Of a stretch of DNA of 64,000 nt, positions 35,147 through 44,069 are shown piece after piece. The position numbers and the translations under genes were made by a program. The stretch spans positions 59,338 through 123,337 of the forward strand of contig CACGZJ010000002.1 in NCBI GenBank assembly GCA_902577515.1. The letters are read 5' to 3'. Every line of letters begins with the position of its first letter. The first letter of the stretch is position 1. The stretch is from an uncultured Bacteroidota bacterium. GTDB taxonomy: Bacteria; Bacteroidota; Bacteroidia; Flavobacteriales; Flavobacteriaceae. The notes beneath the pieces are model-generated. The model was not told the DNA's origin, ran no database searches, and saw only the letters and a list, made by a program, of their open reading frames with translations.

Positions 35147-36398
35147 TTATTGGGTTTAGATAATTGTAAAACAAGCCAAGAATAAGAGCTAAATATGATA
35201 ATGAAGCAGCTCGCGTAAATGGGAAATTTAGATTTGAATCAATTAAATAAATAAAGACAGCCGAAAGCACCACGATGTGTTCAGTCTTTAAATTTTTAAA
35301 ATTAATCTGTTTTAATAGAAAATAAATTGGATATATAAATATCAACAAAAATAAAGTTAATCCAACTATTCCAAGCTCAACTGCAACTTCAAGAAAATCA
35401 TTATGCATTACATAAGGTATAGTATAACTTCTTATATTTTCTCTATCCCTCTCAATAGAGATAATTTTAAAGTTACCTAAACCATACCCTATAATTGGAC
35501 TGCTAATAAAATCTTTAACTCCAAAAGTATAATATCTAATTCTAGTGCTTGAGGACTCCTCTTCAACGAATATTGATTGAAATCGATTTACTGGATTAGC
35601 TGAATTCTGACTCCCTAAAAAAAGCGAAGCAGCAATGTAACCTATTATTATAGTTAGAGTTAGATATCCTGAAAAACTTTTAATGTATGATATCGATCTT
35701 CTTTTATAAAGAAAAAAGTATAATAAATTAAGTGATATCAAACCTGCAATTATAACATATGAAGTTCTTGAGGCAAGAAGAAAAATTATATAAACTACAA
35801 CTATACCTGAGACGGAAAGAACTATTTTAAAAAAAGTACTTTTTAATTTTAATATTAAATAAATTAAAAAAGGAAGTTGTATTAAGTAAATGGCTGCTGT
35901 AATATTTCTGTTGGGAAATATTCCCACAATTTTGGAATTTAGGTCAAAATTATATTCTCTTAATGTGGTAGTAACATCAAGAGCATACAATGAAAAAGAT
36001 ACTTGAGCTATAAGAATTAATGATATAAAAGAACATATTTCCTTAAAGCTAATATTTTTTATAAAAACTGAAATTATTATATAGGTTATATAAAAATTAA
36101 TGAAAGTGAAAATTCTTACTATAACTTCAGTCTTGTTAAATGCATAAGTGTATGATAAAAGGCCCCAAAAGATAAAAGCTAGTATAATTATAGAAAGCTT
36201 GTCTTTTATAACTTTTGATAAAGATAAACTTAGGGAATTATCACTAAGAATATATATCAATGCAACTGTATTAATTATGCTAAACAAATACAACCTAAAG
36301 GTGTTAATATCAAGCACAAGATCTGGTAGGGGAGGTAAAAAAAGTATTAAGAAATATAGAGCTGAAAAAAATTTAGGAAATATGTTTTTTAGATTCAT
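35130..36398 (-). CDS. O-antigen ligase family protein
   Basis: Second Wzy_C membrane protein of this unit (422 residues, about eleven helices). The loop I-G-Y-G-L-G-N-F-K-I and M-H-N-D-F-L-E-V-A-V-E-L-G-I-V-G-L near residues 305-345 parallels the same motif in the 593-residue paralogue, but there is no soluble extension. It is first in a three-gene unit driven from a promoter just upstream. The pair suggests one ligase and one polymerase, or ligases with different acceptors. Confidence 0.87.
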   Translation of the reverse strand: MNLKNIFPKFFSALYFLILFLPPLPDLVLDINTFRLYLFSIINTVALIYILSDNSLSLSLSKVIKDKLSIIILAFIFWGLLSYTYAFNKTEVIVRIFTFINFYITYIIISVFIKNISFKEICSFISLILIAQVSFSLYALDVTTTLREYNFDLNSKIVGIFPNRNITAAIYLIQLPFLIYLILKLKSTFFKIVLSVSGIVVVYIIFLLASRTSYVIIAGLISLNLLYFFLYKRRSISYIKSFSGYLTLTIIIGYIAASLFLGSQNSANPVNRFQSIFVEEESSSTRIRYYTFGVKDFISSPIIGYGLGNFKIISIERDRENIRSYTIPYVMHNDFLEVAVELGIVGLTLFLLIFIYPIYFLLKQINFKNLKTEHIVVLSAVFIYLIDSNLNFPFTRAASLSYLALILGLFYNYLNPINDENS

Positions 36399-36409
36399 AA
36401 CTTATGAAA

Positions 36410-36417
36410 CAAATATA
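36410..36417 (-). promoter_or_regulatory. -7 promoter element of the ligase/TPR unit
   Basis: TATATTTG on the minus strand, a perfect TAnnTTTG. The start codon at 36398 is 11 bases downstream, again a very short leader. The -33 region would fall in the terminator stem/T-run and no clear TTG is visible. Confidence 0.5.
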
Positions 36418-36421
36418 TTAT

Positions 36422-36459
36422 AAAAAAAAACCCTCTCACTAGGAGAGGGTAATTTTTTT
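36422..36459 (-). terminator. strong intrinsic terminator, usable on both strands
   Basis: Perfect seven-base-pair stem CCCTCTC (36431-36437) / GAGAGGG (36443-36449) with a five-base loop. Nine A precede it (nine T on the minus strand) and a seven-T run lies after it on the plus strand. It closes the large lipoprotein gene (minus strand). It is the clearest intrinsic terminator in the window. Confidence 0.88.
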
Positions 36460-36492
36460 AGATTTCTCTATTAAAAATTAATAACTATAATA

Positions 36493-39400
36493 TTATAGCC
36501 ATCCTGTTCTATCTGTTACAGCAGCAGATTGTGTTGTTGCACCAGCAGTTACAGAAGAAATCTGAGCAAATGTTGTAGCATAATCATTAACTCCGTTAGC
36601 ATCAGTCACTAAGAAGTGAGTACCACTAACTAAAGTAGCAGACACAGCATTAACAACACCATTTGCATATACAGCAGGTTGAGCTAATGTTTGTGAAGCA
36701 CTTCCCGCTAAAGTGTTCATCCCTATAGTAGGAGATGTAGCACCTGGTAGGTGAGTTACTCTATTTCCAACAAGTCTTGCTATGTTTGTATTTGAGTTTA
36801 CAATTTTGAATGTTACACCACTAATATCATTTTTAACAACATTAAGGTTAAATCCTTTTGCAGCACCTTCAAGCGCTGAGTTAGATTCACCAGCAGCATC
36901 AGCATCACCTAATTCTGCAGTTGTAGATGTTTGTGCAGCATCAATTACAAATGAAATAGTTGGAACACTAGCAGCAGCAGTAACGTCATCAGCATAACCT
37001 GTTACAGAAACAGCTTGTTGAATTGTAACTACAGCACCATTTGCAGTAGCATTATATATAGATCCACCATGAGTTGGAGCTGTGTGAGCTTCAATAGCTG
37101 CAGCCACACTATTAGCAATGTTAGCAGCACCCTGACCAGCTGTAAGAGCTACAGCACCAGATGCAGTTGTTGTTCCTAATTTATACCATATGTTACCAGA
37201 AGCACTAACAGTTAAAGCAGCACCCGCGTCATCAGTATACTGAATCTCTTGAAGTGATCTTAAGTAACCATTATTGCTAACAGTAATATCTATACTTGCA
37301 GAATCCCATGTAGTATCAGCGTTAATGTATGAAATCATATCAGCAACTGTTTGAACAGTTGAACCATTTGCAGCAGAAGAGTAAGTATCTCCAATCATAA
37401 ATGATTTAGATAGACCTGCAACATTAATTGCAAAACCTTCGTTTGTTGTTAACTGAGTAACAGGAGCAAATAACGCGTTGTGTGTAACAGGGAAAGTTTG
37501 AGTCGCTGTCTCAACTCTAGTAGCACCTGTACTAGCAGCTGTTTCAGCAGCCTGCTTAGCAACAATTGCATAAACAGAAGTACTGTTTGAGTTTGCAGTC
37601 GCCTCAGTAGTTACACTTGGAGCTGATGGAACAGCAGTATCAGTGTAAAGACCATTTAGAGTAGACTGAACTTCATATTTGTCAAGTTGGTCGTAGAATA
37701 CATAAAGACCTGCAGTAGCACTAGCAGCACTCATAACATTGTCTAACCAAGTTTTTAGCGTAGCTATACCTGAACTAGAAGTTATTGCACCTGTATCAGT
37801 AGCTGTATTAGCAGTACCTGTATCATAACCATCCTTGTATAACTGAACTGCTAAGTTGTTGTTATAAACAGCAGCAGAAGTTGAAGTTGCAGAACCATCA
37901 TCAGTTAAACCTGTGAAGTCTACAGTTGCAAGAACAGCGTTTGTGTAAACACTTAATGCATCAATATCATCAGCTGAAACAGTTAATGAAGCTAACGAAG
38001 CGTTAGTGTTAACGTTTAGTGAAGCTCCTTTCTCAGCAGCTGTAGATGAAGTTGATGGCAACTTAGTTGTGTGATTTAATGTTAAAGAAGTTAAATCAGC
38101 CATTCCAGTAATAGCAACATCGTGGAACTTAGCACCTGTTACATTAACAGAAGTTAAGTTATCGTTGTCATCCATAGTAAAGTCAAATGCATTAGCAGAA
38201 ACAGTTACAGAAGTTAAGTTCGGGTTAGTTGATATTGTAATATCACCCGCATCACCTGAAATAGTAGCTGAAGTTAAGTTAGCTAAGCCTGTAAGACTTA
38301 AATCACCATTGTTACCAGCAGCAGCGTCATATGCTAAAGCAGCAGTTTGTGCAGCAGTCAGAGTTGATTCGTCATCTCTCTTAAAGTCAGCAGTAATGCT
38401 TGTTAAGTCATCAGCACCAGTATCAACAGTTAATGCAACAATGTCAGTACCTGTAAACGTTTCAACTCCTGTGTTAATAGTAATTCCACCTCTATAATCA
38501 GTAACAGAAACTGTTGCTACATTAGTAAATGAAAGAGTACCATCTTCTAATAAAGAAGTTGAGAAGCTAGCAGGACCAGTCATTGTTAAACTAGTTGCTT
38601 CGTATAATCCGTTGTTATCCTTGTCATCAAGAACAGGCATTGCAAGAGTTGCGCCTTCCTTAGTAACAATTGTAAGAGAAGCACCTGGGTACCTAGCCAA
38701 AGAAGTTAAGTGTAACTCAGTAGCTTGGTTAAAGTCAATAGTGTTAGCAGTATCTGAATCCGCAGAATCAGTAGTTGCGAAACTAGTAACTGTAGTTAAA
38801 GATCTAAAATCAATAACACCAATGTTTGCTTCGTACTGGTCATTTAATTGAACAGCAGCAGCAGAAATTAAGTTTTTGAAGTTATAACCACCTTTTTGGT
38901 TTACGTATAAACCAGATACAGAAGTTAAGTTTTCAAAAGTTGTCTCAGTTGTGCTAGAAGAATTAAATGTTAAGTTTCCAGTCATAGTTTTAATTCTGTC
39001 TACTAAAGTTTGAACCTTAGTTTGGTCCATAGCAGTAGAAACAGTAATAGTTGCAGCAGCATTAAGAACATTTAATTTGTTTCCTAAAGCTAGAGCAGCG
39101 TCAAGGGTAGAAACACTATTTACTGTTACATCAGTAGAATAGATGTTACTTGTAGATAATAATTCATCTACATCAGCCTCAATAGCGTCAAGTTCTGCTT
39201 GAAGAGCAGTTACCGCAGAAGCAGTAGCAGCAGTAGCAAGAGAAGCTTGAACAGCATCAACATCAGCTTGTATAGAAGTTAACGAAGCTGAAAGAGCACT
39301 CAACTCAGATGAACTAGCTGCTGCTGCAATACCAGCTTGCAGACCGCTTATAGTTCCAGAAAGAGAAGATACTTGCCCTGAAAGAGAGGCTAAACCATCA

Positions 39401-39516
39401 ACTTGAGACTTAAGTGCACTAATTTGTGCATTCAAATCATCAAACTGATCATCATAGTTTTGACAACCCACAAATACAAGTGAAGCTGCCAAAAGGGTTA
39501 ATAATCCTTTTTTCAT
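36493..39516 (-). CDS. large surface lipoprotein with coiled coil and repeated beta/LRR-like units
   Basis: A 1007-residue secreted protein. The start is placed at 39516 because MKKGLLTLLAASLVFVGC is a perfect lipoprotein signal with Cys18; the longer frame adds 26 non-signal residues. Residues 25-125 form an Ala/Ser/Leu heptad coiled coil (LNAQISALKSQVDGLASL). About residues 150-620 repeat units ending N-L-T-S-V-T-V or D-L-T-S-L-T-L, like a leucine-rich or beta-solenoid array. The C-terminal 350 residues are Ala/Thr/Val-rich. Codons use far more GCA/GCT/GTT and the region is visibly less AT-rich than its neighbours, suggesting high expression. Function unknown; a surface-layer or adhesin-like role is a guess. 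Confidence 0.85.
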   Translation of the reverse strand: MKKGLLTLLAASLVFVGCQNYDDQFDDLNAQISALKSQVDGLASLSGQVSSLSGTISGLQAGIAAAASSSELSALSASLTSIQADVDAVQASLATAATASAVTALQAELDAIEADVDELLSTSNIYSTDVTVNSVSTLDAALALGNKLNVLNAAATITVSTAMDQTKVQTLVDRIKTMTGNLTFNSSSTTETTFENLTSVSGLYVNQKGGYNFKNLISAAAVQLNDQYEANIGVIDFRSLTTVTSFATTDSADSDTANTIDFNQATELHLTSLARYPGASLTIVTKEGATLAMPVLDDKDNNGLYEATSLTMTGPASFSTSLLEDGTLSFTNVATVSVTDYRGGITINTGVETFTGTDIVALTVDTGADDLTSITADFKRDDESTLTAAQTAALAYDAAAGNNGDLSLTGLANLTSATISGDAGDITISTNPNLTSVTVSANAFDFTMDDNDNLTSVNVTGAKFHDVAITGMADLTSLTLNHTTKLPSTSSTAAEKGASLNVNTNASLASLTVSADDIDALSVYTNAVLATVDFTGLTDDGSATSTSAAVYNNNLAVQLYKDGYDTGTANTATDTGAITSSSGIATLKTWLDNVMSAASATAGLYVFYDQLDKYEVQSTLNGLYTDTAVPSAPSVTTEATANSNSTSVYAIVAKQAAETAASTGATRVETATQTFPVTHNALFAPVTQLTTNEGFAINVAGLSKSFMIGDTYSSAANGSTVQTVADMISYINADTTWDSASIDITVSNNGYLRSLQEIQYTDDAGAALTVSASGNIWYKLGTTTASGAVALTAGQGAANIANSVAAAIEAHTAPTHGGSIYNATANGAVVTIQQAVSVTGYADDVTAAASVPTISFVIDAAQTSTTAELGDADAAGESNSALEGAAKGFNLNVVKNDISGVTFKIVNSNTNIARLVGNRVTHLPGATSPTIGMNTLAGSASQTLAQPAVYANGVVNAVSATLVSGTHFLVTDANGVNDYATTFAQISSVTAGATTQSAAVTDRTGWL

Positions 39517-39558
39517 TGTTTTAAAATTTAATTTATATTTAATGTTTGTATTTTTCAT

Positions 39559-39570
39559 ATGAACGTTCAT
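39559..39570. repeat. 12-bp perfect palindrome between divergent genes
   Basis: ATGAACGTTCAT is its own reverse complement. It lies in the 113-base gap between the start of the large lipoprotein gene (minus) and the MORN-repeat lipoprotein gene (plus), 43 and 60 bases from the two start codons. A dimeric regulator could bind it, but there is no second copy nearby. Confidence 0.45.
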
Positions 39571-39629
39571 GTTACATATTAAATGTACATACACACGTTT
39601 ACAAATACCATGCCATAAAACATAATATT

Positions 39630-40085
39630 ATGATAATCAATAAGTTAAATAAATTTTATTTTAGTGTTTTTTTGATTTTATTAACAAGTAGCTGCTCTTC
39701 TAATATTGAACTAAATTGTTCAGATTTGATTGAAGAAAATGGATTAGTAAAACTAAACGACAAAAACTTTAGTGGATCATGTCTAACTTATTATAATGAT
39801 AACTTGACCATGCTTGATGAAAAAAGATCCTACAAAAATGGTCTAATGCATGGTAATTGGACTAAAAATCATGAAAATGGAAATCTTTTTTACAACGCTA
39901 ACGCTAAAAAAGGAGAAATCAATGGAAAATATGCATCATATCACCCTAATGGAAATCTTGCAGATAAAGGAAAAATGAAAAATGGTTATAAAGATGGGGT
40001 TTGGGAGTATTATGGTATAAATGGAGTATTATATAAAAAAGAATTATACAAGAACCTAAAACTAATAGATGAAGAAAATTACTAA
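39630..40085 (+). CDS. MORN_2 repeat (YwqK-like) lipoprotein
   Basis: A 151-residue lipoprotein. The start at 39630 gives M-I-I-N-K-L-N-K-F-Y-F-S-V-F-L-I-L-L-T-S with the lipobox Cys following S-S. Residues 70-140 carry three or four MORN-variant units such as G-L-M-H-G-N-W, G-E-I-N-G-K-Y and G-Y-K-D-G-V-W-E-Y-Y, the pattern annotated as YwqK antitoxin-like repeats; no toxin is adjacent, so no toxin-antitoxin role is claimed. It overlaps the dipeptidase gene by 17 bases. Confidence 0.83.
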   Translation: MIINKLNKFYFSVFLILLTSSCSSNIELNCSDLIEENGLVKLNDKNFSGSCLTYYNDNLTMLDEKRSYKNGLMHGNWTKNHENGNLFYNANAKKGEINGKYASYHPNGNLADKGKMKNGYKDGVWEYYGINGVLYKKELYKNLKLIDEENY

Positions 40086-41160
40086 AAAACTAAAATTTAT
40101 AATTTTTGCAATTATAGCAACAACAATCATTAAATGCTCTAACAATGATAATGTAGTTATTATTACTGTTGACACACATGACGACATTAATGTTGCAAAT
40201 TTTACAGATTCATTAAATTATACAATGGATACTGAAACACAAGTAAACCTTCCGAAGATGATTGCAGGAGGACTTGATGTAGCTTGGTTTGTTGTATATA
40301 CTGCTCAAGGTGAACTTAATGAAGAAGGTTATGCAAAAGCAAAAGAAAATGCAATTGCAAAATTTGATGCAATTGATAGATTGGTTAATCAATATGCTCC
40401 TGATCAAATAGAATTAGCTTTAAATTCAGATGATGTAAGAAGAATTTACGCTTCAGGCAAGAAAGTAGCTATGATTGGAGTTGAAAATGCATATCCTATG
40501 GGCCTTGATACAGCAAATGTTAGAAAATATTGGGAAAGGGGCGCAAGATATGTTTCTTTATCTCATAATGGCCATAGTCAGTTTTCGGATTCAAATACTG
40601 GTGAGTTTGATAATACTGCCCTACACGGGGGTTTAAGCGATTTAGGGAAACAAGTTGTTGAGCTTCTTAATTATTATGGGCTAATGATCGATATTTCACA
40701 TCCTTCAAAAGAGGCAATAAGACAAATGATAGAACTAAGTAAAGCCCCTGTAATAGCTTCACACTCTTCAGCAAGAGCATTAAGAGATCATCCTAGAAAT
40801 CTAGATGATGAGCAGCTTAATTGGGTAAAAGAAAATGGTGGAGTTATTCAAACTACAGCTCTTGGAGCATTTTTAACTGACCGTGAGGATCCTTCGCCTA
40901 ATATGGATGATTTTATGGATCACATAGACTACATGGTAGATAAAATTGGAATTGACCATGTTGGAATTAGCTCAGATTTTGATGGAGGTGGAGGAATAGT
41001 AGGCTGGGAGGATGCCTCTGAGACAATGAATGTAACAAAAGCTCTTAAAGAAAGAGGCTACACTGACTTAGAAATTGAAAAATTATGGGGTGGGAATTTA
41101 CTTAGAGTACTTGATGAGGTGCAAGAAATAGCTGCAAAATTACAAGCAGGGGACTTATAG
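40069..41160 (+). CDS. membrane dipeptidase (peptidase family M19)
   Basis: Zinc-dependent dipeptidase of the renal dipeptidase family, cleaving L-Xaa-D/L-Xaa dipeptides. The binuclear-metal ligands are visible in order: D-T-H-D-D (His-x-Asp), I-G-V-E-N-A (Glu), D-I-S-H-P-S (His) and A-S-H-S-S-A-R-A (His), with G-I-S-S-D-F-D-G-G near residue 303. The N-terminus is a signal/lipoprotein-like segment with a Cys (T-T-I-I-K-C), so it works outside the cytoplasm. At 363 residues it is slightly short. Its last six bases overlap the convergent hydrolase gene. Confidence 0.92.
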   Translation: MKKITKKLKFIIFAIIATTIIKCSNNDNVVIITVDTHDDINVANFTDSLNYTMDTETQVNLPKMIAGGLDVAWFVVYTAQGELNEEGYAKAKENAIAKFDAIDRLVNQYAPDQIELALNSDDVRRIYASGKKVAMIGVENAYPMGLDTANVRKYWERGARYVSLSHNGHSQFSDSNTGEFDNTALHGGLSDLGKQVVELLNYYGLMIDISHPSKEAIRQMIELSKAPVIASHSSARALRDHPRNLDDEQLNWVKENGGVIQTTALGAFLTDREDPSPNMDDFMDHIDYMVDKIGIDHVGISSDFDGGGGIVGWEDASETMNVTKALKERGYTDLEIEKLWGGNLLRVLDEVQEIAAKLQAGDL

Positions 41161-42069
41161 CTTTAGTTTAAGGCCAAGTCTTGCAATATTAAATCCTTTG
41201 CTAAGAACATATTCTGATAACTCACTTTTTGGGTCTAACATAATGTTTGTGTGATTCATATGTATGAAATATACCTTGCTTTTATCTTCTGTTGTCAAAT
41301 TATCTAGAAGACTAATAGTCTCGCTTACTAGTGGATGAGGAATTTCACCAATATCACGATTTATCTCCTTTGAATCATAGAATGTTGCATCCAAAAGTAA
41401 ATAATCAAACTCTTGAACGAGTTCGATTAGATTTTTATCCCACTTTTCCCATTTATCAATATCAGGTATAAACAAAGCCTTTTTATTTTTTCCTATTATC
41501 TGATATGCTGCTGTCTCTGAGTATTCATCTCTGTGTGGCACCTTTATTGGTGTTATTGATATATTGCTTAAATAGTTAGCTTTTTGACCAAAATTTATTT
41601 CTTGAATATTTATATTATTTATTTCAACTAACTGACTCCAAGGACCATTTGTTTTTAAAAAATTAGCCATTTTAGGCAATACATTGACCTTTAAATCCTT
41701 AGATCCTAAAGCTTCTCTTCCAAAATACATGAGGCCTGCGTAGTGTCCTACATGTGCATGAGTTATAAAGATAGACTTTGGTAGAAGAAATTTTCTAAAT
41801 ATTTTTTTTTCTAAATAGTTTAGTTGATATGGCAAATCTGGTGTAGCCTCAAAAAGAATATATTCACTATTTAATGAGTCAATAACTGCAATTGATGTTA
41901 TAAAATACTCTTCAAATTCATTGAATTTTTCTTTACAAAATTCATGCTTACACCCTATATGAGGAAGGCCAGCATCTTGAACATTACCAAGTATGTAAAT
42001 GTATTCTGATTGTCCATTCACAAAGTTTAAAAAGCTAAAAAAAATAAAAAGTTTAAAAAATCGTATCAA
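41155..42069 (-). CDS. PqqB-like metallo-beta-lactamase-fold hydrolase, exported
   Basis: A 304-residue exported protein with a signal peptide ending near V-N-G-Q-S. It has the PqqB-like opening I-L-G-N-V-Q-D-A-G-L-P-H-I-G-C and the MBL motif T-H-A-H-V-G-H-Y-A-G near residue 104. In this motif the Asp of HxHxDH is Gly, so the second metal site is altered. Further ligands are V-P-H-R-D and F-I-H-M-N-H near the C-terminus. It is not in a PQQ pathway context; it is third in an operon with the GH16 enzyme and a TonB receptor. Substrate unknown. Confidence 0.82.
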   Translation of the reverse strand: MIRFFKLFIFFSFLNFVNGQSEYIYILGNVQDAGLPHIGCKHEFCKEKFNEFEEYFITSIAVIDSLNSEYILFEATPDLPYQLNYLEKKIFRKFLLPKSIFITHAHVGHYAGLMYFGREALGSKDLKVNVLPKMANFLKTNGPWSQLVEINNINIQEINFGQKANYLSNISITPIKVPHRDEYSETAAYQIIGKNKKALFIPDIDKWEKWDKNLIELVQEFDYLLLDATFYDSKEINRDIGEIPHPLVSETISLLDNLTTEDKSKVYFIHMNHTNIMLDPKSELSEYVLSKGFNIARLGLKLKL

Positions 42070-44069
42070 AATGAAAGATTTAATCCAAAATGGAAATTTC
42101 TATTTGGAGCTGGCTCATAATATCTTTTACCAAAAGCATTAATCCTAATATTATCAAAATAAGTAACATCTAACAAATTATTTACCCCGAGATAAATCTC
42201 ACTATTGTTGAAAATCTGTTTTGAATAAGTAATATTTAATAGATTATAAGAGCTAACCTGTGTCTCATTTAGATTGTCAGCAAAAAGCTCACCGATTAGT
42301 CTATTATTAATGATTAGGGTCCCTCTTTTTGATAAATTAAAAATTAATTCAATATCCAATATTTGATCTGGGATACCCGGAAGTGATAAACCCTTAAGAT
42401 CATTTCCATCAAGCACAAACTCATTAAAGGTATTTTTAGCATTTGTATATGATAAATTTAATTTACCATTAGAAAATAATAATTGTGAACTTAGCTCTAT
42501 TCCGTACCTTCTAGTAGAACCGACATTTCGATAAAAATTTTTTCCAGGAAATTGTTCAAGCTCGTAAGGTAAAATTTCATTATCAGTATTGATCAAATAT
42601 GCAATTGCCTCAAAAATTAGTTTTGAATTAGTTTTACGCCACCCAATTTCATAATTTGTAGAAGAGCTAGGATTTAGATTTTTATTTAAACCATTGCTAT
42701 TTGGATTGTTAGAGAGTTCATTTAAAGTCGGAGTTTCAAAACTAGTGCCACTAGAAAAATAAATATTATTAGCGTCATTTAGAGAATATGAGATGCCAAA
42801 TGACGGATTGAACTTGTTTAATGAAATGAATGCTTCCGAATCTGTACCTATTCTATTATCATCATATCTAATTCCATAACGAAACAAAAGACCTGATTTA
42901 TAATCTGTTTGATTAATAAAATATATACCTGTGCTTTTAAATTTTTCAATTTGATCAAACGTGATTTCTCCCTTTTCTCCTAAATTATTTTTAAATCTTT
43001 TTCGATCATCTTGCTGATTACTATAGTCCATTCCTAGAGTAATAGTCCTAGTTCTATTATTTGAAAAGAACTGCTTTGAGTATTTTGTACCTAAACCATA
43101 ATAGTCTCGTTCAAGAAATATAATTCCTCCATAATTAAAAGGAAGCTTTGAATTAAAATCTCTTTTCTGGTAGAAGAAATAACTTTCAATTGTTGAGTTA
43201 TCATCGTTTAAATATTTCCATGAAAATCCAGTTTTTACATGCTTAACTTTTTCATAAGTATCGTAATCAAAATTATTTTTTCTTGACTGTCGTCTATCAT
43301 CTTCTACTTCACTAAGTTTTAACCCCCCAGCATCTTTTGCGTATGGGCTATCTGTATAATTTATATGCCACACTATTTTATTTTTTTCATCAAGGTCTCT
43401 CAAATATTTAAGATTTAAAATACTAGACTTATAGCCACTAAAATCTCTATAACCATTAGATCTCCTCTTATCATAATGAACAACTAGACTAGAATTTTTC
43501 CAATCAAACACTCTTGTTCTTTGTATCGATTGGTATTGATAAGCTCCAAAAATAGCCGAGGTTCTAAAGTATGGTAGTGAACTATCTGATAGAGTATTTA
43601 TATTAATAACACCCCCTGATGAGTTACCATATAATATTGAGCTTGGACCTCTAATAATTTCAATGTTTGATATAAGACCTAAAGGTAAGTTGTCAAGTTG
43701 ACTCTGTCCGTCAGGAGTTGTCTCTGGTATTCCATCAACTATTAATTTAATACCTCTGATACCAAATGCTGATCTAGCTCCAAAACCTCTTATTGAAATT
43801 CTAAGATCTTGTGAAAAATTATTTGAAGATGATGTATAAAGACCAGGGATTGAATTAGTGAAGTCAGAAAAAGATGACTTAGAAGTGTAATTTTTATTAA
43901 CAAGTAAGTTTTTTACAGATACTGATAGTGGAGCCTGCTGCTTCCTTATATCAATTCTAGCAGACTTCACAATAACATTATCTAGCTCTATTTTTTGGAT
44001 ACTATCCTGAAAATTGGAGTAAAGGAAAAATGGAATTAATAAAAAAAGTCTACTGATAAACCCTAACAT
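42066..44069 (-). CDS. TonB-dependent receptor
   Basis: Outer-membrane TonB-dependent receptor of 667 residues, with a signal peptide at the N-terminus, a plug at about residues 45-160 (L-R-I-S-I-R-G-F-G-A-R-S-A-F-G-I-R-G and I-E-I-I-R-G-P-S-S-I-L-Y-G-N-S-S-G-G) and a barrel ending in Phe (F-H-F-G-L-N-L-S-F). It has no SusC-type N-terminal domain and no SusD partner nearby. It overlaps the GH16 gene by 20 bases, so an oligosaccharide ligand is possible; the plug also resembles siderophore receptors. Confidence 0.93.
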   Translation of the reverse strand: MLGFISRLFLLIPFFLYSNFQDSIQKIELDNVIVKSARIDIRKQQAPLSVSVKNLLVNKNYTSKSSFSDFTNSIPGLYTSSSNNFSQDLRISIRGFGARSAFGIRGIKLIVDGIPETTPDGQSQLDNLPLGLISNIEIIRGPSSILYGNSSGGVININTLSDSSLPYFRTSAIFGAYQYQSIQRTRVFDWKNSSLVVHYDKRRSNGYRDFSGYKSSILNLKYLRDLDEKNKIVWHINYTDSPYAKDAGGLKLSEVEDDRRQSRKNNFDYDTYEKVKHVKTGFSWKYLNDDNSTIESYFFYQKRDFNSKLPFNYGGIIFLERDYYGLGTKYSKQFFSNNRTRTITLGMDYSNQQDDRKRFKNNLGEKGEITFDQIEKFKSTGIYFINQTDYKSGLLFRYGIRYDDNRIGTDSEAFISLNKFNPSFGISYSLNDANNIYFSSGTSFETPTLNELSNNPNSNGLNKNLNPSSSTNYEIGWRKTNSKLIFEAIAYLINTDNEILPYELEQFPGKNFYRNVGSTRRYGIELSSQLLFSNGKLNLSYTNAKNTFNEFVLDGNDLKGLSLPGIPDQILDIELIFNLSKRGTLIINNRLIGELFADNLNETQVSSYNLLNITYSKQIFNNSEIYLGVNNLLDVTYFDNIRINAFGKRYYEPAPNRNFHFGLNLSF

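Noticed and set aside
36782..38851. Three plus-strand open frames inside the large lipoprotein gene
   Set aside because: The Ala/Val/Ser-rich codons of the minus-strand gene leave the opposite frame free of stops; no start context or family match.
36493..39516. Repeats that might be taken for a CRISPR array or mobile element
   Set aside because: The repeats are degenerate, in frame and coding; there are no uniform spacers or terminal inverted repeats.
39630..40085. A toxin-antitoxin system based on the YwqK-like repeats
   Set aside because: No toxin-like gene is adjacent and the protein is a lipoprotein coupled to a dipeptidase.
41155..42069. Calling the metallo-hydrolase PqqB
   Set aside because: It is exported and has no pqq neighbours; the similarity is at family level only.
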